A DNA stretch of 64,000 nt from Phaeocystidibacter sp965659415. Its GTDB lineage: Bacteria; Bacteroidota; Bacteroidia; Flavobacteriales; Schleiferiaceae. The DNA lies in NCBI GenBank assembly GCA_965659415.1, contig CBFHVA010000013.1, forward strand, positions 1 through 64,000, read 5' to 3'. Positions 8,326-16,940 of this stretch are shown piece after piece. The translations under genes were made by a program, and so were the position numbers. Position 1 is the first letter of the stretch. Each line of letters starts with the position of its first letter. The notes beneath the pieces are model-generated. The model did not search any database and was not told the origin of the DNA. It was given only the letters and a program-made list of their open reading frames with translations.

Positions 8326-9351
8326 ATGAATCGGATGCTAGACGGCGAAGAAGAAGGTTTTTCTCCTGAAGAACTTGATGTAGAAAGAAAACTGCGACCA
8401 GGGAGTTTTGATGATTTTGCTGGGCAGGATAAGGTTCTCGACAATTTGCGCGTTTTTGTTGCCGCGGCAAAGGGAAGAACGGAAGCGCTCGATCATGTTC
8501 TTCTGCATGGGCCTCCCGGTCTGGGGAAAACCACGCTGGCAAACATCATCGCCAATGAATTGGGGGTTGGAATTAAGGTTACCAGCGGGCCTGTGCTCGA
8601 CAAGCCCGGGGATTTGGCAGGCTTGCTGACCAATTTAGAAGAGAACGACGTACTATTCATTGATGAGATTCATCGCCTTAGTTCAGTAGTGGAGGAGTAC
8701 CTGTACTCGGCCATGGAGGATTTCAAGATTGATATCATGATTGAAACAGGTCCGAATGCGCGTACCGTGCAGATTGGATTGAATCCATTTACCTTAATTG
8801 GTGCTACAACCCGTTCAGGTTTGCTCACCTCACCGCTGCGTGCTCGTTTCGGTATTAATGCTAGACTTGAGTACTATAATTCCGAATTGCTTTCCAATAT
8901 CGTGGAGCGATCTGCCGATATACTCGAAGTGAGTTTGCATCCCGATGCCTCGGTTGAAATTGCACGACGGAGCAGAGGAACCCCGCGCATAGCGAATGCC
9001 TTATTGCGCAGAGTGCGAGATTTTGCTCAGGTAAAAGGAGATGGTACCATCGATGTGAGCATTGCTCAATATGGCTTAAATGCTCTCGATGTAGATGAAC
9101 ACGGTCTGGATGATATGGATAATAAGATCTTATCGAGTATCATCGACAATTTCAGAGGCGGACCTGTTGGACTCAATACACTTGCTACTGCGGTGTCTGA
9201 ACAGGCCGATACCCTGGAGGAGGTTTACGAGCCATATCTGATCAAAGAAGGATACCTCGTGCGCACACCACGGGGAAGAATGACCACAGACAAGGCCTAC
9301 AAACACCTCGGCAAAAAGCGCCCCGCCGATCAACGTGGATTGTTTGACTAA
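8326..9351 (+). CDS. ruvB: Holliday junction branch migration helicase RuvB
   Basis: AAA+ motor that with RuvA drives branch migration of Holliday junctions. The length of 341 residues is normal. Walker A is GPPGLGKT at residues 62-69, and Walker B contains D113-E114 in VLFIDEIHRL. The AAA lid and a C-terminal winged-helix domain (ending near LGKKRPADQRGLFD) follow. The ATG at 8326 gives a typical N-terminus. The stop overlaps the queG start by one base (TAATG). ruvA is encoded about 7.6 kb away next to sprA, so the two are not in one operon here. Confidence 0.97.
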   Translation: MNRMLDGEEEGFSPEELDVERKLRPGSFDDFAGQDKVLDNLRVFVAAAKGRTEALDHVLLHGPPGLGKTTLANIIANELGVGIKVTSGPVLDKPGDLAGLLTNLEENDVLFIDEIHRLSSVVEEYLYSAMEDFKIDIMIETGPNARTVQIGLNPFTLIGATTRSGLLTSPLRARFGINARLEYYNSELLSNIVERSADILEVSLHPDASVEIARRSRGTPRIANALLRRVRDFAQVKGDGTIDVSIAQYGLNALDVDEHGLDDMDNKILSSIIDNFRGGPVGLNTLATAVSEQADTLEEVYEPYLIKEGYLVRTPRGRMTTDKAYKHLGKKRPADQRGLFD

Positions 9352-10274
9352 TGAGCAAGAAAGCTCAATATGCCCAGTTGATTAAAGCCAAGGCTAAAGA
9401 TCTCGGTTTTACAGCCTGTGGAATATCAAAAGCAGAATTCTTAGAGGAAGAGGCTTCGCGTTTGGAGGTTTGGCTCAAAAAGGGAATGCACGGTACCATG
9501 CAGTGGATGGAGAACCATTTCGATAAGCGTTTAGATCCCACACTTCTAGTTCCCGGTGCCAAAAGCGTGATTAGTTTTACGTTGAATTATTTTCCGGAAG
9601 AGCAACAAGATTCCACCGCTCCTAAAATTTCGAAGTATGCCTACGGTGAGGATTACCACTTCGTTATCAAAGACAAACTAAAGGAACTAGTCCACTGGAT
9701 GCAAGATAAGATCGGTGAAGTGAATGGCAGAGCTTTTGTGGATTCAGCTCCCGTACTTGATCGCGCTTGGGCAGCTCGAAGTGGATTAGGTTGGATCGGA
9801 AAACACAGCCTATTGCTTACTAAAAAAGAAGGGTCCTTTTTCTTTATAGGAGAGCTCATAGTCGACCTTGAATTGGAGCCGGATGGACCTGTGACGGATC
9901 ATTGTGGCTCTTGCACGGCGTGTATAGATGCTTGCCCAACAGAGGCCATTACCGAACCCTATGTGGTTGACAGTAACAAATGCATATCCTACTTAACGAT
10001 TGAGCTGAGAGATCAAATCCCAATGGACTATAAAGGCCAGATGGAAGATTGGGCATTTGGGTGCGATATCTGTCAAGATGTTTGTCCATGGAACCGATTT
10101 TCTAAACCACACAATGAGCCTAGGTTTAAACCCAAAGATCAGCTCTTGGAAATGAATAGGGACGAATGGATGGAGATTTCAAGAGAAGTATTTACCGAAG
10201 TGTTTCGCAAATCAGCCGTTAAGCGAACCAAATACGAAGGACTCCTGAGAAATCTGGATTTTCTTAGAAAGTAA
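9351..10274 (+). CDS. queG: Epoxyqueuosine reductase QueG
   Basis: Cobalamin-dependent iron-sulfur enzyme that converts epoxyqueuosine to queuosine in tRNA, 307 residues. The N-terminal region carries the conserved VDSAPVLDRAWAARSGLG segment with the likely catalytic Asp, followed by GWIGKHS. Two 4Fe-4S motifs are visible: CGSCTACIDACP around residues 185-196 and CDICQDVCPWN around 237-247. It is coupled to ruvB by a 1-bp stop/start overlap. The 3' end overlaps the convergent barrel gene by 11 bp, with no terminator between. Confidence 0.95.
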   Translation: MSKKAQYAQLIKAKAKDLGFTACGISKAEFLEEEASRLEVWLKKGMHGTMQWMENHFDKRLDPTLLVPGAKSVISFTLNYFPEEQQDSTAPKISKYAYGEDYHFVIKDKLKELVHWMQDKIGEVNGRAFVDSAPVLDRAWAARSGLGWIGKHSLLLTKKEGSFFFIGELIVDLELEPDGPVTDHCGSCTACIDACPTEAITEPYVVDSNKCISYLTIELRDQIPMDYKGQMEDWAFGCDICQDVCPWNRFSKPHNEPRFKPKDQLLEMNRDEWMEISREVFTEVFRKSAVKRTKYEGLLRNLDFLRK

Positions 10275-10872
10275 AGTAAACCGCGAGACTCAAACTCACT
10301 GCTCTACTTCCCGTTATCCAATCATTGAATACCCCAGGCGGACGTTGAATAATGCGAGTAGAACGCAATTCAGTAAAGGAATATGAAGTTCGCATGTTTA
10401 GGGTAATAGACTCCGTAAAGGCATAATTCACACCGAATAAGCCCGTAAGTACAAAGTCGGCATACGGAGGATCTGGTTCAAAGTCCCCGTATATATTCTC
10501 CTCTGTTGCAATCACGTTGATATCCCCGGAAAGTCCGACTTCAGCCGAAATCTTTGAGGTAAAGTGGTATTCCGCTAGAATAGGCAGTGTAATCTGATGT
10601 AAATCAGTGCGGTAAAAGTTCGAAGTGTCCGATTCGAGTTCCCGAGAGCCCCGCCAAATGTAAGCCAACTCCAGCCTTCCGTTCCATTTGTCGCCAAAAG
10701 ATCGCTCGGTGTAAAAACCAACAGTGACGCCCGTGTGATTAAATCCACCCAGTCCGTCACCGTCTATTTGATTACTCGTTAATCCTGCGTAGAACCCACC
10801 GTCGAAGTTTTGCGCATGGGCAATGCAAGTTATGAGAAAGAGAACGCAAACAGCAAGCCCTCTTTTAGCCAT
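10264..10872 (-). CDS. Outer membrane beta-barrel protein, last gene of the tlpA-DUF6029-Omp28 operon
   Basis: Probable small outer-membrane barrel of 202 residues. The signal peptide (GLAVCVLFLITCIAHA, cleaved near residue 20) is followed by alternating amphipathic strands and a C-terminus ending in Phe (SLAVYFTF), as expected for a barrel inserted by BamA. It resembles the loose PorT/OmpW-like barrel group of Bacteroidota, but I cannot name a family with certainty. The start codon overlaps the stop of the upstream Omp28-like lipoprotein by one base, so the two are translationally coupled. Function is unknown. Confidence 0.75.
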   Translation of the reverse strand: MAKRGLAVCVLFLITCIAHAQNFDGGFYAGLTSNQIDGDGLGGFNHTGVTVGFYTERSFGDKWNGRLELAYIWRGSRELESDTSNFYRTDLHQITLPILAEYHFTSKISAEVGLSGDINVIATEENIYGDFEPDPPYADFVLTGLFGVNYAFTESITLNMRTSYSFTELRSTRIIQRPPGVFNDWITGSRAVSLSLAVYFTF

Positions 10873-11762
10873 TACTCCACTTCCGTTTGAACCACTTGAA
10901 GTACTTCACGAGTATCCAAGTCGAGCAAAACCGCTACAACTTGCAACTCATTCGGATCGAAGCTAGGATCGAGGTCCGTTTTATACGTCTTGTAGACATT
11001 GGTCATGTCCGTCACGCTTCCGCTAATCCAGCTTTCTCCGGTAGGGAAGGAAATGGCGTCTCTAAACACGTTGTTGTGCACGTAGTCTTCGTCGCGTGAG
11101 TTGTCTTCCAACAGTTGCGGACTTACCACATTGTTTTCTTTTAGATACACGGCCACACCAAAGTTGCCTGTATGATCTCCTAAGAAGGTGGATTGTACGT
11201 GTGTAATAATGCAGCTGCCGGAAACATAACTCATAGTCCATAAATCCGCGATGGCTGGCTGTGAGAGATACGGATCTGAATGTCCTCTCCAAGCTGGATA
11301 GATTTCCCAGAAAGGGAGTCCACCCGGATAATCGAAACGATTCACAAGGCCAATAGGCTGGCCTGGAACTCCTCCGAAAAAGGCTTGAATATCATCTCCG
11401 TCTTGGGTCGTGAAATCGGTAGGATAATCAGGCTGCACAGGATCGGTAAATTCAGATGATCCGGAGTGGATAGCCAAAATGACCAAGTCATCACCCAAGT
11501 CGTTCTTCATGGCTACCAACTCCTTGGTGGCCTTCGGACAGTTTTTGCAACGGTGCCCTGTGAAGTCCTCCACCAATATATTCCGGTAAATAGTATCCGG
11601 ATACGAAGTTGTGGGGTTGATGGTATCGGTACGCGTACTGGGGCACGGTCCTGTTGGGCCTCCTGTATCTCTAAAAGGGTCGTCAATCACATCACAACCT
11701 AGGGCAATGGCGATCAGCCCTAGAACGGCCACAGATACTTTTAATCTCTTCTTCAACATCAT
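10872..11762 (-). CDS. Omp28-related lipoprotein with a thioredoxin-type CxxC
   Basis: Lipoprotein of 296 residues with a signal and lipobox (IALGC, Cys23). After a linker it has VEDFTGHRCKNCPKAT, with C72-K-N-C75 in the position of a thioredoxin active site. The following region (DDLVILAIHSGS, FGGVPGQPIGLVNR) has a thioredoxin-fold pattern including a likely cis-Pro. The C-terminal half has the beta-rich sequence seen in Omp28-type proteins (EDYVHNNVFRDA). Omp28 of Porphyromonas is a surface protein of uncertain role. The gene overlaps the barrel downstream by 1 bp and lies 10 bp after the DUF6029 gene. A thiol-redox role is inferred from CxxC and context. Confidence 0.82.
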   Translation of the reverse strand: MMLKKRLKVSVAVLGLIAIALGCDVIDDPFRDTGGPTGPCPSTRTDTINPTTSYPDTIYRNILVEDFTGHRCKNCPKATKELVAMKNDLGDDLVILAIHSGSSEFTDPVQPDYPTDFTTQDGDDIQAFFGGVPGQPIGLVNRFDYPGGLPFWEIYPAWRGHSDPYLSQPAIADLWTMSYVSGSCIITHVQSTFLGDHTGNFGVAVYLKENNVVSPQLLEDNSRDEDYVHNNVFRDAISFPTGESWISGSVTDMTNVYKTYKTDLDPSFDPNELQVVAVLLDLDTREVLQVVQTEVE

Positions 11763-11772
11763 TGTATCCTTA

Positions 11773-13461
11773 CTAGAAGTTGGTGGTTACAGATAAGCTC
11801 AAACCATTGGATGGCGGAACCACTCGACAGATACCTCCCACGCAGAAAATACCGGCTTGCTGTCTACCGTAACTCACTTGAATTCTCGTTTGTCCATTGT
11901 AGTACGTAACTGAACCAATAGGGTAGGTCAAACGCAAATCTTCATCGGTGTGACCATAGTTCGAAATTACTTGTGCACTGAAGAACCAATTCGGACTCCA
12001 GCCGTATTCGAGAAGTAACATAGCCATGTCTCCTCTGTACTGTTCAGAAAACGCTACTTGGAACTCCGAGCGTATACTGTGACGTGGTTTATAGTTCCAG
12101 ATGACTTCGAGGACGCCAGCGTTTACATAGGCAATTTCCTGATTTGCATCTCTCTCAAGGATTTCCGTATCTGTTAGTCCATCCTCTAAAACAGACTTGT
12201 TGTAAACGAAGTTGTAATACGTACCAATTACTTTCCACTCGCGAGAGATCTTCTTTCTGACCTCCACATCGAAGTCGGTGTAGTAATGGACTTGACCTTG
12301 CTTAAACCAATCGGTAACATAGCCGTCTGTTCCTCCATCTCCAATGGCAATGTCATCGTCGATTCGCTCCTTATACAAGCTATATGCATCGGCGTAGTTG
12401 ATGCTTAACAAGGTTCCGTATTTACCGCCTAGGAGTGATCCTCTCTGGAAGTTGTAGCTAAACTGGAATTGCCTACCTACCTCACCATTGATCTGAGTGG
12501 CATATGGAAAGAGAGCAGGAAGAGCATAGGTGTGCAGTTTCGTAGTAGGGGGTAGATAGTTGATAAATGCCTCAAACTGGCTACCATTACGATCACTTCT
12601 AAAGCTCATGTTATCGATGCGCTTGTAGCTACCGATAATGCCAATTCCACTCTTTGAATAAGTTAGTTGGGTAAGGAAAGCTTGTCCATCTCGGAAGATG
12701 AAGCCATTATCCGCAGAAGGGTCGTTTGCCTTGTACACATATTCAGTGTTCCAGATAAACGGTCCCTTTTGAAGTGTAAACCTACCTGCACCAGAACCTA
12801 CATTTTCGGGCAAGTTGTAAACTGGGTCGTTCGCTTCTTGGAACTTAGACACAAAGGATCCACCAAGGGTTAGACGCCATGGACTTTCAGCTAAAGAAGG
12901 AATTGCATCATTTAAGCTGAGTTCGGCATCAAAACCTCGTACAATTCCAGGAGTCTTATCAAAGTAGATACGTTGCCTTCCCAATACACCGGTTAAACGA
13001 AGTCCTGGAATAGGTGAGTAACGCAGACGAACTCCATCCATGGCATTGTCGAGACCTAGGCCCCGCTCTTCATAGGCGCGAAAGATCATCCCCGAACCAA
13101 ACTGCTCGTAGAAGTTACCGACTGTGACGTCAAGTCCATCTTTTACATACTGCAGATATCGGTAAGTGATACCTTCACCTCTAAATCCTTCAGGAAAACC
13201 AAGGATTACGTTTTGATAGTTTTCGTAACGGACCCCGGCGCGAAAATCTCCATGTGTGTAGTTGAAGTTGGCAAAACCTTGACCTAGAAATCTCTCATCC
13301 GGATAAAATTCTCCAGTTGGATCAATGGCTTCGTCTCGAACATAGAGCTGTCCATCGAACTGAAAGTTGCCATGCAAGGTACCCCAGTTCTGGTCTTCTT
13401 GTCCGGTCAAGCTTGCAGCTCCGCCAAGTACTACAAGTCCTGTGAGAATTAGTTTTTTCAC
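11773..13461 (-). CDS. DUF6029-like outer-membrane beta-barrel protein
   Basis: Predicted large outer-membrane protein of 562 residues. It starts with a GTG whose bases overlap the tlpA stop (GTGA), followed by a signal peptide (LILTGLVVLGGAASLTGQ). Most of the chain is alternating strands rich in aromatic residues, and the C-terminus ends in Phe (SVTTNF). Near the end is a Cys pair, C540-x4-C545 (FCVGGICRVVPPSNGL), which I associate with DUF6029 proteins. No function has been established. Its position between TlpA and an Omp28 lipoprotein suggests it takes part in the same process, possibly as their outer-membrane partner. Confidence 0.75.
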   Translation of the reverse strand: MKKLILTGLVVLGGAASLTGQEDQNWGTLHGNFQFDGQLYVRDEAIDPTGEFYPDERFLGQGFANFNYTHGDFRAGVRYENYQNVILGFPEGFRGEGITYRYLQYVKDGLDVTVGNFYEQFGSGMIFRAYEERGLGLDNAMDGVRLRYSPIPGLRLTGVLGRQRIYFDKTPGIVRGFDAELSLNDAIPSLAESPWRLTLGGSFVSKFQEANDPVYNLPENVGSGAGRFTLQKGPFIWNTEYVYKANDPSADNGFIFRDGQAFLTQLTYSKSGIGIIGSYKRIDNMSFRSDRNGSQFEAFINYLPPTTKLHTYALPALFPYATQINGEVGRQFQFSYNFQRGSLLGGKYGTLLSINYADAYSLYKERIDDDIAIGDGGTDGYVTDWFKQGQVHYYTDFDVEVRKKISREWKVIGTYYNFVYNKSVLEDGLTDTEILERDANQEIAYVNAGVLEVIWNYKPRHSIRSEFQVAFSEQYRGDMAMLLLEYGWSPNWFFSAQVISNYGHTDEDLRLTYPIGSVTYYNGQTRIQVSYGRQQAGIFCVGGICRVVPPSNGLSLSVTTNF

Positions 13462-13943
13462 CCTTCAGCCGCTTCTCTGATTTTCTCCATGAGATGGTGC
13501 TCGTCGCCCGGGGCATATTTATTACTGGTGTAAACCAGCTCGCCTTGAGCGTTGAAAACCATGGTGTGTGGAACGTTATTTACGCCCATCGCGCGTCTCA
13601 AATCGCTATTTGTGTCGAGATATACGTCGTATTCCCAACCGCGAGAATTCACTTCGACATTTACGGTTGACGCAGTACGCGGGTCATCAATCGAGATGGC
13701 AATAACCAAAACGTTGGTTTCATCCATTAAGTCGATGTAGTATTCGTGAAGCGCTTCAAGCTCCTTTTTACAAGGCGAGCACCAAGTAGCCCAAAAACTC
13801 ACAACAATAGGCCCGTCGTGATCAATGGTTGCTGCATCGATATTAACTCCATCAAGCGTTTTGACGTTGACGCTTGGGAAGATTTGAGCGTTGGCTACCA
13901 TGGAGCCGATGAGAATGCTAAGGGTGAATAGTAAACGCTTCAT
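13458..13943 (-). CDS. TlpA-family thioredoxin-like protein
   Basis: Secreted thioredoxin-fold protein of 161 residues. A signal peptide (LLFTLSILIGSMVANA) is followed by the TlpA/ResA-type active site SFWATWCSPCKKE with C55-S-P-C58, and by NNVPHTMVFN containing the cis-Pro. No lipobox is seen, so it should be soluble in the periplasm. It is the first gene of a four-gene leftward operon and overlaps the DUF6029 gene by 4 bp. Such proteins usually reduce disulfides in a dedicated partner; here the CxxC lipoprotein and the Cys pair of the DUF6029 barrel are obvious candidates. Confidence 0.9.
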   Translation of the reverse strand: MKRLLFTLSILIGSMVANAQIFPSVNVKTLDGVNIDAATIDHDGPIVVSFWATWCSPCKKELEALHEYYIDLMDETNVLVIAISIDDPRTASTVNVEVNSRGWEYDVYLDTNSDLRRAMGVNNVPHTMVFNAQGELVYTSNKYAPGDEHHLMEKIREAAEG

Positions 13944-13961
13944 AGTTCTGTATTAAATGAG

Positions 13962-13992
13962 GAACACCGACAGAGTTCTTCTGCCGGTGTTC
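13962..13992. terminator. Hairpin between the Omp28-like T9SS cargo gene and tlpA
   Basis: GAACACCG (13962-13969) pairs with CGGTGTTC (13985-13992), extended inward by CAGA/TCTG across one mismatch. It lies just past the stop of the leftward cargo gene and 19 bp before the tlpA start. No long T run follows on either strand, so it may be a weak terminator or an mRNA-stabilising hairpin. Confidence 0.5.
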
Positions 13993-14019
13993 TTATCTAT
14001 TCAATCTTCGTGCCTTTGC

Positions 14020-15975
14020 TTAGTGCGTTACACTGAGGCGAAGAGTTTTGATGTCGTCGTTCTGCTGAACTTTAACCATATACACACCTGTAGGAAGGTC
14101 TGCTACGTCAAGTTCGATACTTTGAACACCAGCTGATACATTTTGAGACGCTAGGCTCACAGCGCGACCGTTCAAGTCAAGAACAGTAACGTTGATTTCA
14201 CCTGACTCGATAGCAGTGAAACGAAGTTCAGCCACGCGATCTGCAGGGTTAGGGAAGATAACAGCTTCTTCAAGAACGTTTTCTTCTTCACCTACGGCGT
14301 TAGAGTTGATTACGATGTTGTCAACGTACAGTGCGTTACCGTAATCAGAAGTACCCACGAACTTAACGATGAGCTCGTTTGCGTTTTGCATTGATCCTGG
14401 GATCTGAGCTACGTTGCTTGTCCAATCGTTGGCACGTGGATATAGACGAGCTGTAGAGCTAGGATTAGCAGTAGTAACCAAGCTAGCACCTGAGCGATCC
14501 CAAACTTTAGTCCAGTTCTGACCACAATCATCACTTACGTAAACAGCAAGTCCGTCGTTTTGAGTATTGTACTGCTGGAAAGCATGGTTAAAGAAAATCT
14601 TCGCATTTGGTGTTGAGCTGATGTCAACTTTCTGCATAATCAATTCTGAAACAGTACCTGCATCGATGGTGTAGAAGTCAAAACGATACGAACGGTTAGA
14701 AGCTTCGTAAGCACCCAAAGGCCAAGTAACAGCAGAGGAGATTCCCTGATCAACCGTGAACACACGTCCTGAGTTGTCATTCAAAATTAGGTTGCTAGGC
14801 GTTTGACCCAATGAAGAGTTTTCGAATGTAACCGTATAAGGTGTAGGAGCAACAATCGGTGAAAGAACATTCAAAGTCACAGGCGTGATTTCGTTGTTCA
14901 AGCTGTTCACGTCGCGTGATCCGTTCGGGTTCACTACGCGAGCTTCAATGTTGTTTGTCGCGAAAGGAAGGCTAGCAGAAGCAAATGAAACAGTTGCCTT
15001 CTGATTTTGACCTAAAGAACCTGTCCATGCTTGAGTAGTCCAAGCACCACCGTTGATGCGATATTCTACATCAGCACTTGTACAAGTAGCAGTAGAAAGG
15101 TTTTCAATTTCGAACTCCGGAGTGAATGTACCTGCACAAAGATCACCTCCACCTGAAATGCTAGAATAGATGGTCATGTCCGGAATGTTAGCAGGTGCAG
15201 GAACAGCAGCGCTGAAAGAAGCGTTGTGTACGCTCTTGTCGCCATTATCCTGAATGTATGCTACAACCGCTACTTCGTTGTAGTTGTAAATGTGCATTGG
15301 AAGCTCAGCTGCAATAGTGAATGTTTGAGACTGTTGAGCAGTCCAAGAGTCAGCCATTTGCGTTCCTGCTGCGCTAGGGTACATCTTACGGTTCACGTGG
15401 TAGAACTCAGTTTCGCCGTTTGTACCTGGTGCAGAAGCAAACTGCATCTCTTCCTCAATTACAGCTACATGCAAACGCAAGGAACCGGCTTGAAGAGAGT
15501 TCACTGTGAAACCATCAACGTTTTGAACGGTGATGGTCACGAAAATAGAATCCAAATCATTCGAGAGCGTGTGCGATGTGCTCATGCTGAATGAAGAGGT
15601 AACCGCAGATCTTGTGTTAAGATGTGCTTGGGTAAAGAACCCTGGGTAAGTAGGGCTTGATGTTCCAGGTGCTAAATCTCCACCGTCCATACGGCCGTTT
15701 GGAGCACTGGATACGCCATAGTATGATCTACGTGCATCTGCATCAGTAGTCCATCCTAAATAAATCGGACCAGCAGAAGGAATTGGCACTTGGTGCTTCA
15801 ACATTACTGCTGTTGTTGGGTTTGCTTTTACGATAGCGTCAAACCCAGGGTTTACGCTGGCGCAAGGTGCGCAATTTTCACCTGTGAATTCTTCGATCAG
15901 AACCATACGGTTCGCTTGACCGAATGCTGCTGTGGCGAAAATCGCCATCAACAAAGTTGTGTAAAGCTTCTTCAT
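14020..15975 (-). CDS. Omp28-like secreted protein with T9SS type A sorting domain
   Basis: Large T9SS cargo protein. I choose ATG 15975 (MKKLYTTLLMAIFATAAFG) over an upstream TTG, giving 651 residues with a clean signal peptide. The N-terminal domain carries IEEFTGENCAPCASV with C35-A-P-C38, the same Omp28/thioredoxin-type motif as in the nearby lipoprotein. The middle has CARDB-like and lectin-like beta domains. The C-terminal ~80 residues are a type A sorting signal (VIFPNPADRVAELRF ... LPTGVYMVKVQ), which PorU should remove on export. It lies just upstream of the tlpA operon on the same strand, separated by a hairpin. Surface attachment is expected; the function of the CxxC domain is unknown. 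Confidence 0.88.
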   Translation of the reverse strand: MKKLYTTLLMAIFATAAFGQANRMVLIEEFTGENCAPCASVNPGFDAIVKANPTTAVMLKHQVPIPSAGPIYLGWTTDADARRSYYGVSSAPNGRMDGGDLAPGTSSPTYPGFFTQAHLNTRSAVTSSFSMSTSHTLSNDLDSIFVTITVQNVDGFTVNSLQAGSLRLHVAVIEEEMQFASAPGTNGETEFYHVNRKMYPSAAGTQMADSWTAQQSQTFTIAAELPMHIYNYNEVAVVAYIQDNGDKSVHNASFSAAVPAPANIPDMTIYSSISGGGDLCAGTFTPEFEIENLSTATCTSADVEYRINGGAWTTQAWTGSLGQNQKATVSFASASLPFATNNIEARVVNPNGSRDVNSLNNEITPVTLNVLSPIVAPTPYTVTFENSSLGQTPSNLILNDNSGRVFTVDQGISSAVTWPLGAYEASNRSYRFDFYTIDAGTVSELIMQKVDISSTPNAKIFFNHAFQQYNTQNDGLAVYVSDDCGQNWTKVWDRSGASLVTTANPSSTARLYPRANDWTSNVAQIPGSMQNANELIVKFVGTSDYGNALYVDNIVINSNAVGEEENVLEEAVIFPNPADRVAELRFTAIESGEINVTVLDLNGRAVSLASQNVSAGVQSIELDVADLPTGVYMVKVQQNDDIKTLRLSVTH

Positions 15976-16021
15976 GGAAACAAACAATTAAGAGTTATCG
16001 CGGCACAAATTAAGATTTGTT

Positions 16022-16029
16022 TATTTTTG
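16022..16029 (+). promoter_or_regulatory. -7 box TATTTTTG for the small T9SS cargo gene
   Basis: Perfect match to the Bacteroidota -7 consensus TAnnTTTG, 43 bp before the ATG at 16072. No TTG is seen at the usual distance upstream, so the -33 element is weak. It lies in the 96-bp divergent region shared with the leftward Omp28-like cargo gene. Confidence 0.5.
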
Positions 16030-16071
16030 TAGCTACCTTTTAAAGGTTTTTTTACACTTGAATAGTTCGAA

Positions 16072-16776
16072 ATGAGGAGGTTTTATACACTTTTAACCCT
16101 ATCAGCACTGATGTTGAGCGCTTCAGTTCAAGCTCAAAACTTGCAACTGAACTCACATGATGCCAATACTGATGCCAATTCTACATATCTACATGAAGTA
16201 AAGGCTGGCGTCCAATTAACCAACACGGGAACGAGTGCTAACTATGATGTAGCGAGGATTTTCAACGGTTCCACCGGTGTGCTCGACAGTAACTACTTCT
16301 GTTGGGATTTGTGCTATGGAGTTGGCGTAGATAGTAGCTTCATAGGAGGGGTTTACCTAGAAAACAATGTGAGCAACTCGGATTTTTACATTGGTGTGTA
16401 CATCCGCGGCGACAATGCCATGGCTCAAGATTCCTTGGTATACCGTTTTTATCACCCTACGAATCCCAATGACAACTTGGACGTGACCTTCTATATTTCT
16501 GTTTCACCAACAGCTTCTACTGTTGAGGCGGTGGCTCGCCCAGTGAAGGTTTATCCAAACCCTGCATCTGATGTGATCTACGTGGAAACACAAGGTGTAG
16601 TAAATGGCCAAGTTAGAATCATGAACTTGGCAGGCGTTACGGTGCGCAATTTACCGATGGATGATTCTGACCGAATGAGAATAGATATAAGTGACTTGCC
16701 AGCGGGTGTGTACATGTTACAGACCTTCAACGCAGGTCAAGTTAAAGACGCTCAAAGAATTGTTATTGCTAGATAA
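16072..16776 (+). CDS. Small secreted protein with T9SS type A sorting domain
   Basis: Exported protein of 234 residues: signal peptide (LLTLSALMLSASVQAQ), a ~120-residue beta-rich domain, and a C-terminal type A sorting signal (VKVYPNPASDVIYVE ... LPAGVYMLQTF). The middle domain contains a close Cys pair in NYFCWDLCYGVG, probably a disulfide in the mature protein. I do not recognise a catalytic motif. It is divergent from another T9SS cargo gene and followed by its own terminator, so it is a single-gene unit. It should depend on the SprA and PorU encoded in this window for export and processing. Confidence 0.85.
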   Translation: MRRFYTLLTLSALMLSASVQAQNLQLNSHDANTDANSTYLHEVKAGVQLTNTGTSANYDVARIFNGSTGVLDSNYFCWDLCYGVGVDSSFIGGVYLENNVSNSDFYIGVYIRGDNAMAQDSLVYRFYHPTNPNDNLDVTFYISVSPTASTVEAVARPVKVYPNPASDVIYVETQGVVNGQVRIMNLAGVTVRNLPMDDSDRMRIDISDLPAGVYMLQTFNAGQVKDAQRIVIAR

Positions 16777-16797
16777 CCATTTAATGCGTTGATTACA

Positions 16798-16830
16798 AAG
16801 GGCTTCCGGTTCGGAGGCCCTTCTTTTTTT
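16798..16830 (+). terminator. Intrinsic terminator after the small T9SS cargo gene
   Basis: AAGGGCTTCCG (16798-16808) pairs with CGGAGGCCCTT (16812-16822), with one G-U pair and a 3-nt loop, then a C and seven T. It cleanly ends the cargo gene before the ruvA promoter region. Confidence 0.88.
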
Positions 16831-16871
16831 GCTTAAATACAATTCCTTCCCAATCGGGTGTACGATTTTTC

Positions 16872-16879
16872 TATTTTTG
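16872..16879 (+). promoter_or_regulatory. -7 box TATTTTTG upstream of ruvA
   Basis: Perfect TAnnTTTG match 61 bp upstream of the ruvA start and just downstream of the preceding terminator. No TTG is seen about 21 bp upstream, so only the -7 element is supported. It would drive ruvA and, by the 2-bp gap, sprA. Confidence 0.5.
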
Positions 16880-16886
16880 GCGTTTT

Positions 16887-16913
16887 CTTGCCGCAGGCAA
16901 GCTTTTTTGCCTG
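16887..16913 (+). promoter_or_regulatory. Two mutually exclusive hairpins in the ruvA leader
   Basis: CTTGCC-GCA-GGCAAG (16887-16901) followed by C and six T has the form of a short terminator. The overlapping CAGGCAA (16894-16900) can instead pair with TTGCCTG (16907-16913). Both cannot form at once. They begin only a few bases after the expected transcription start, so classical attenuation is doubtful; a 5' stabilising hairpin is equally possible. Confidence 0.35.
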
Positions 16914-16940
16914 TAGAAGAAAGACTTAAAATATTCCTGC

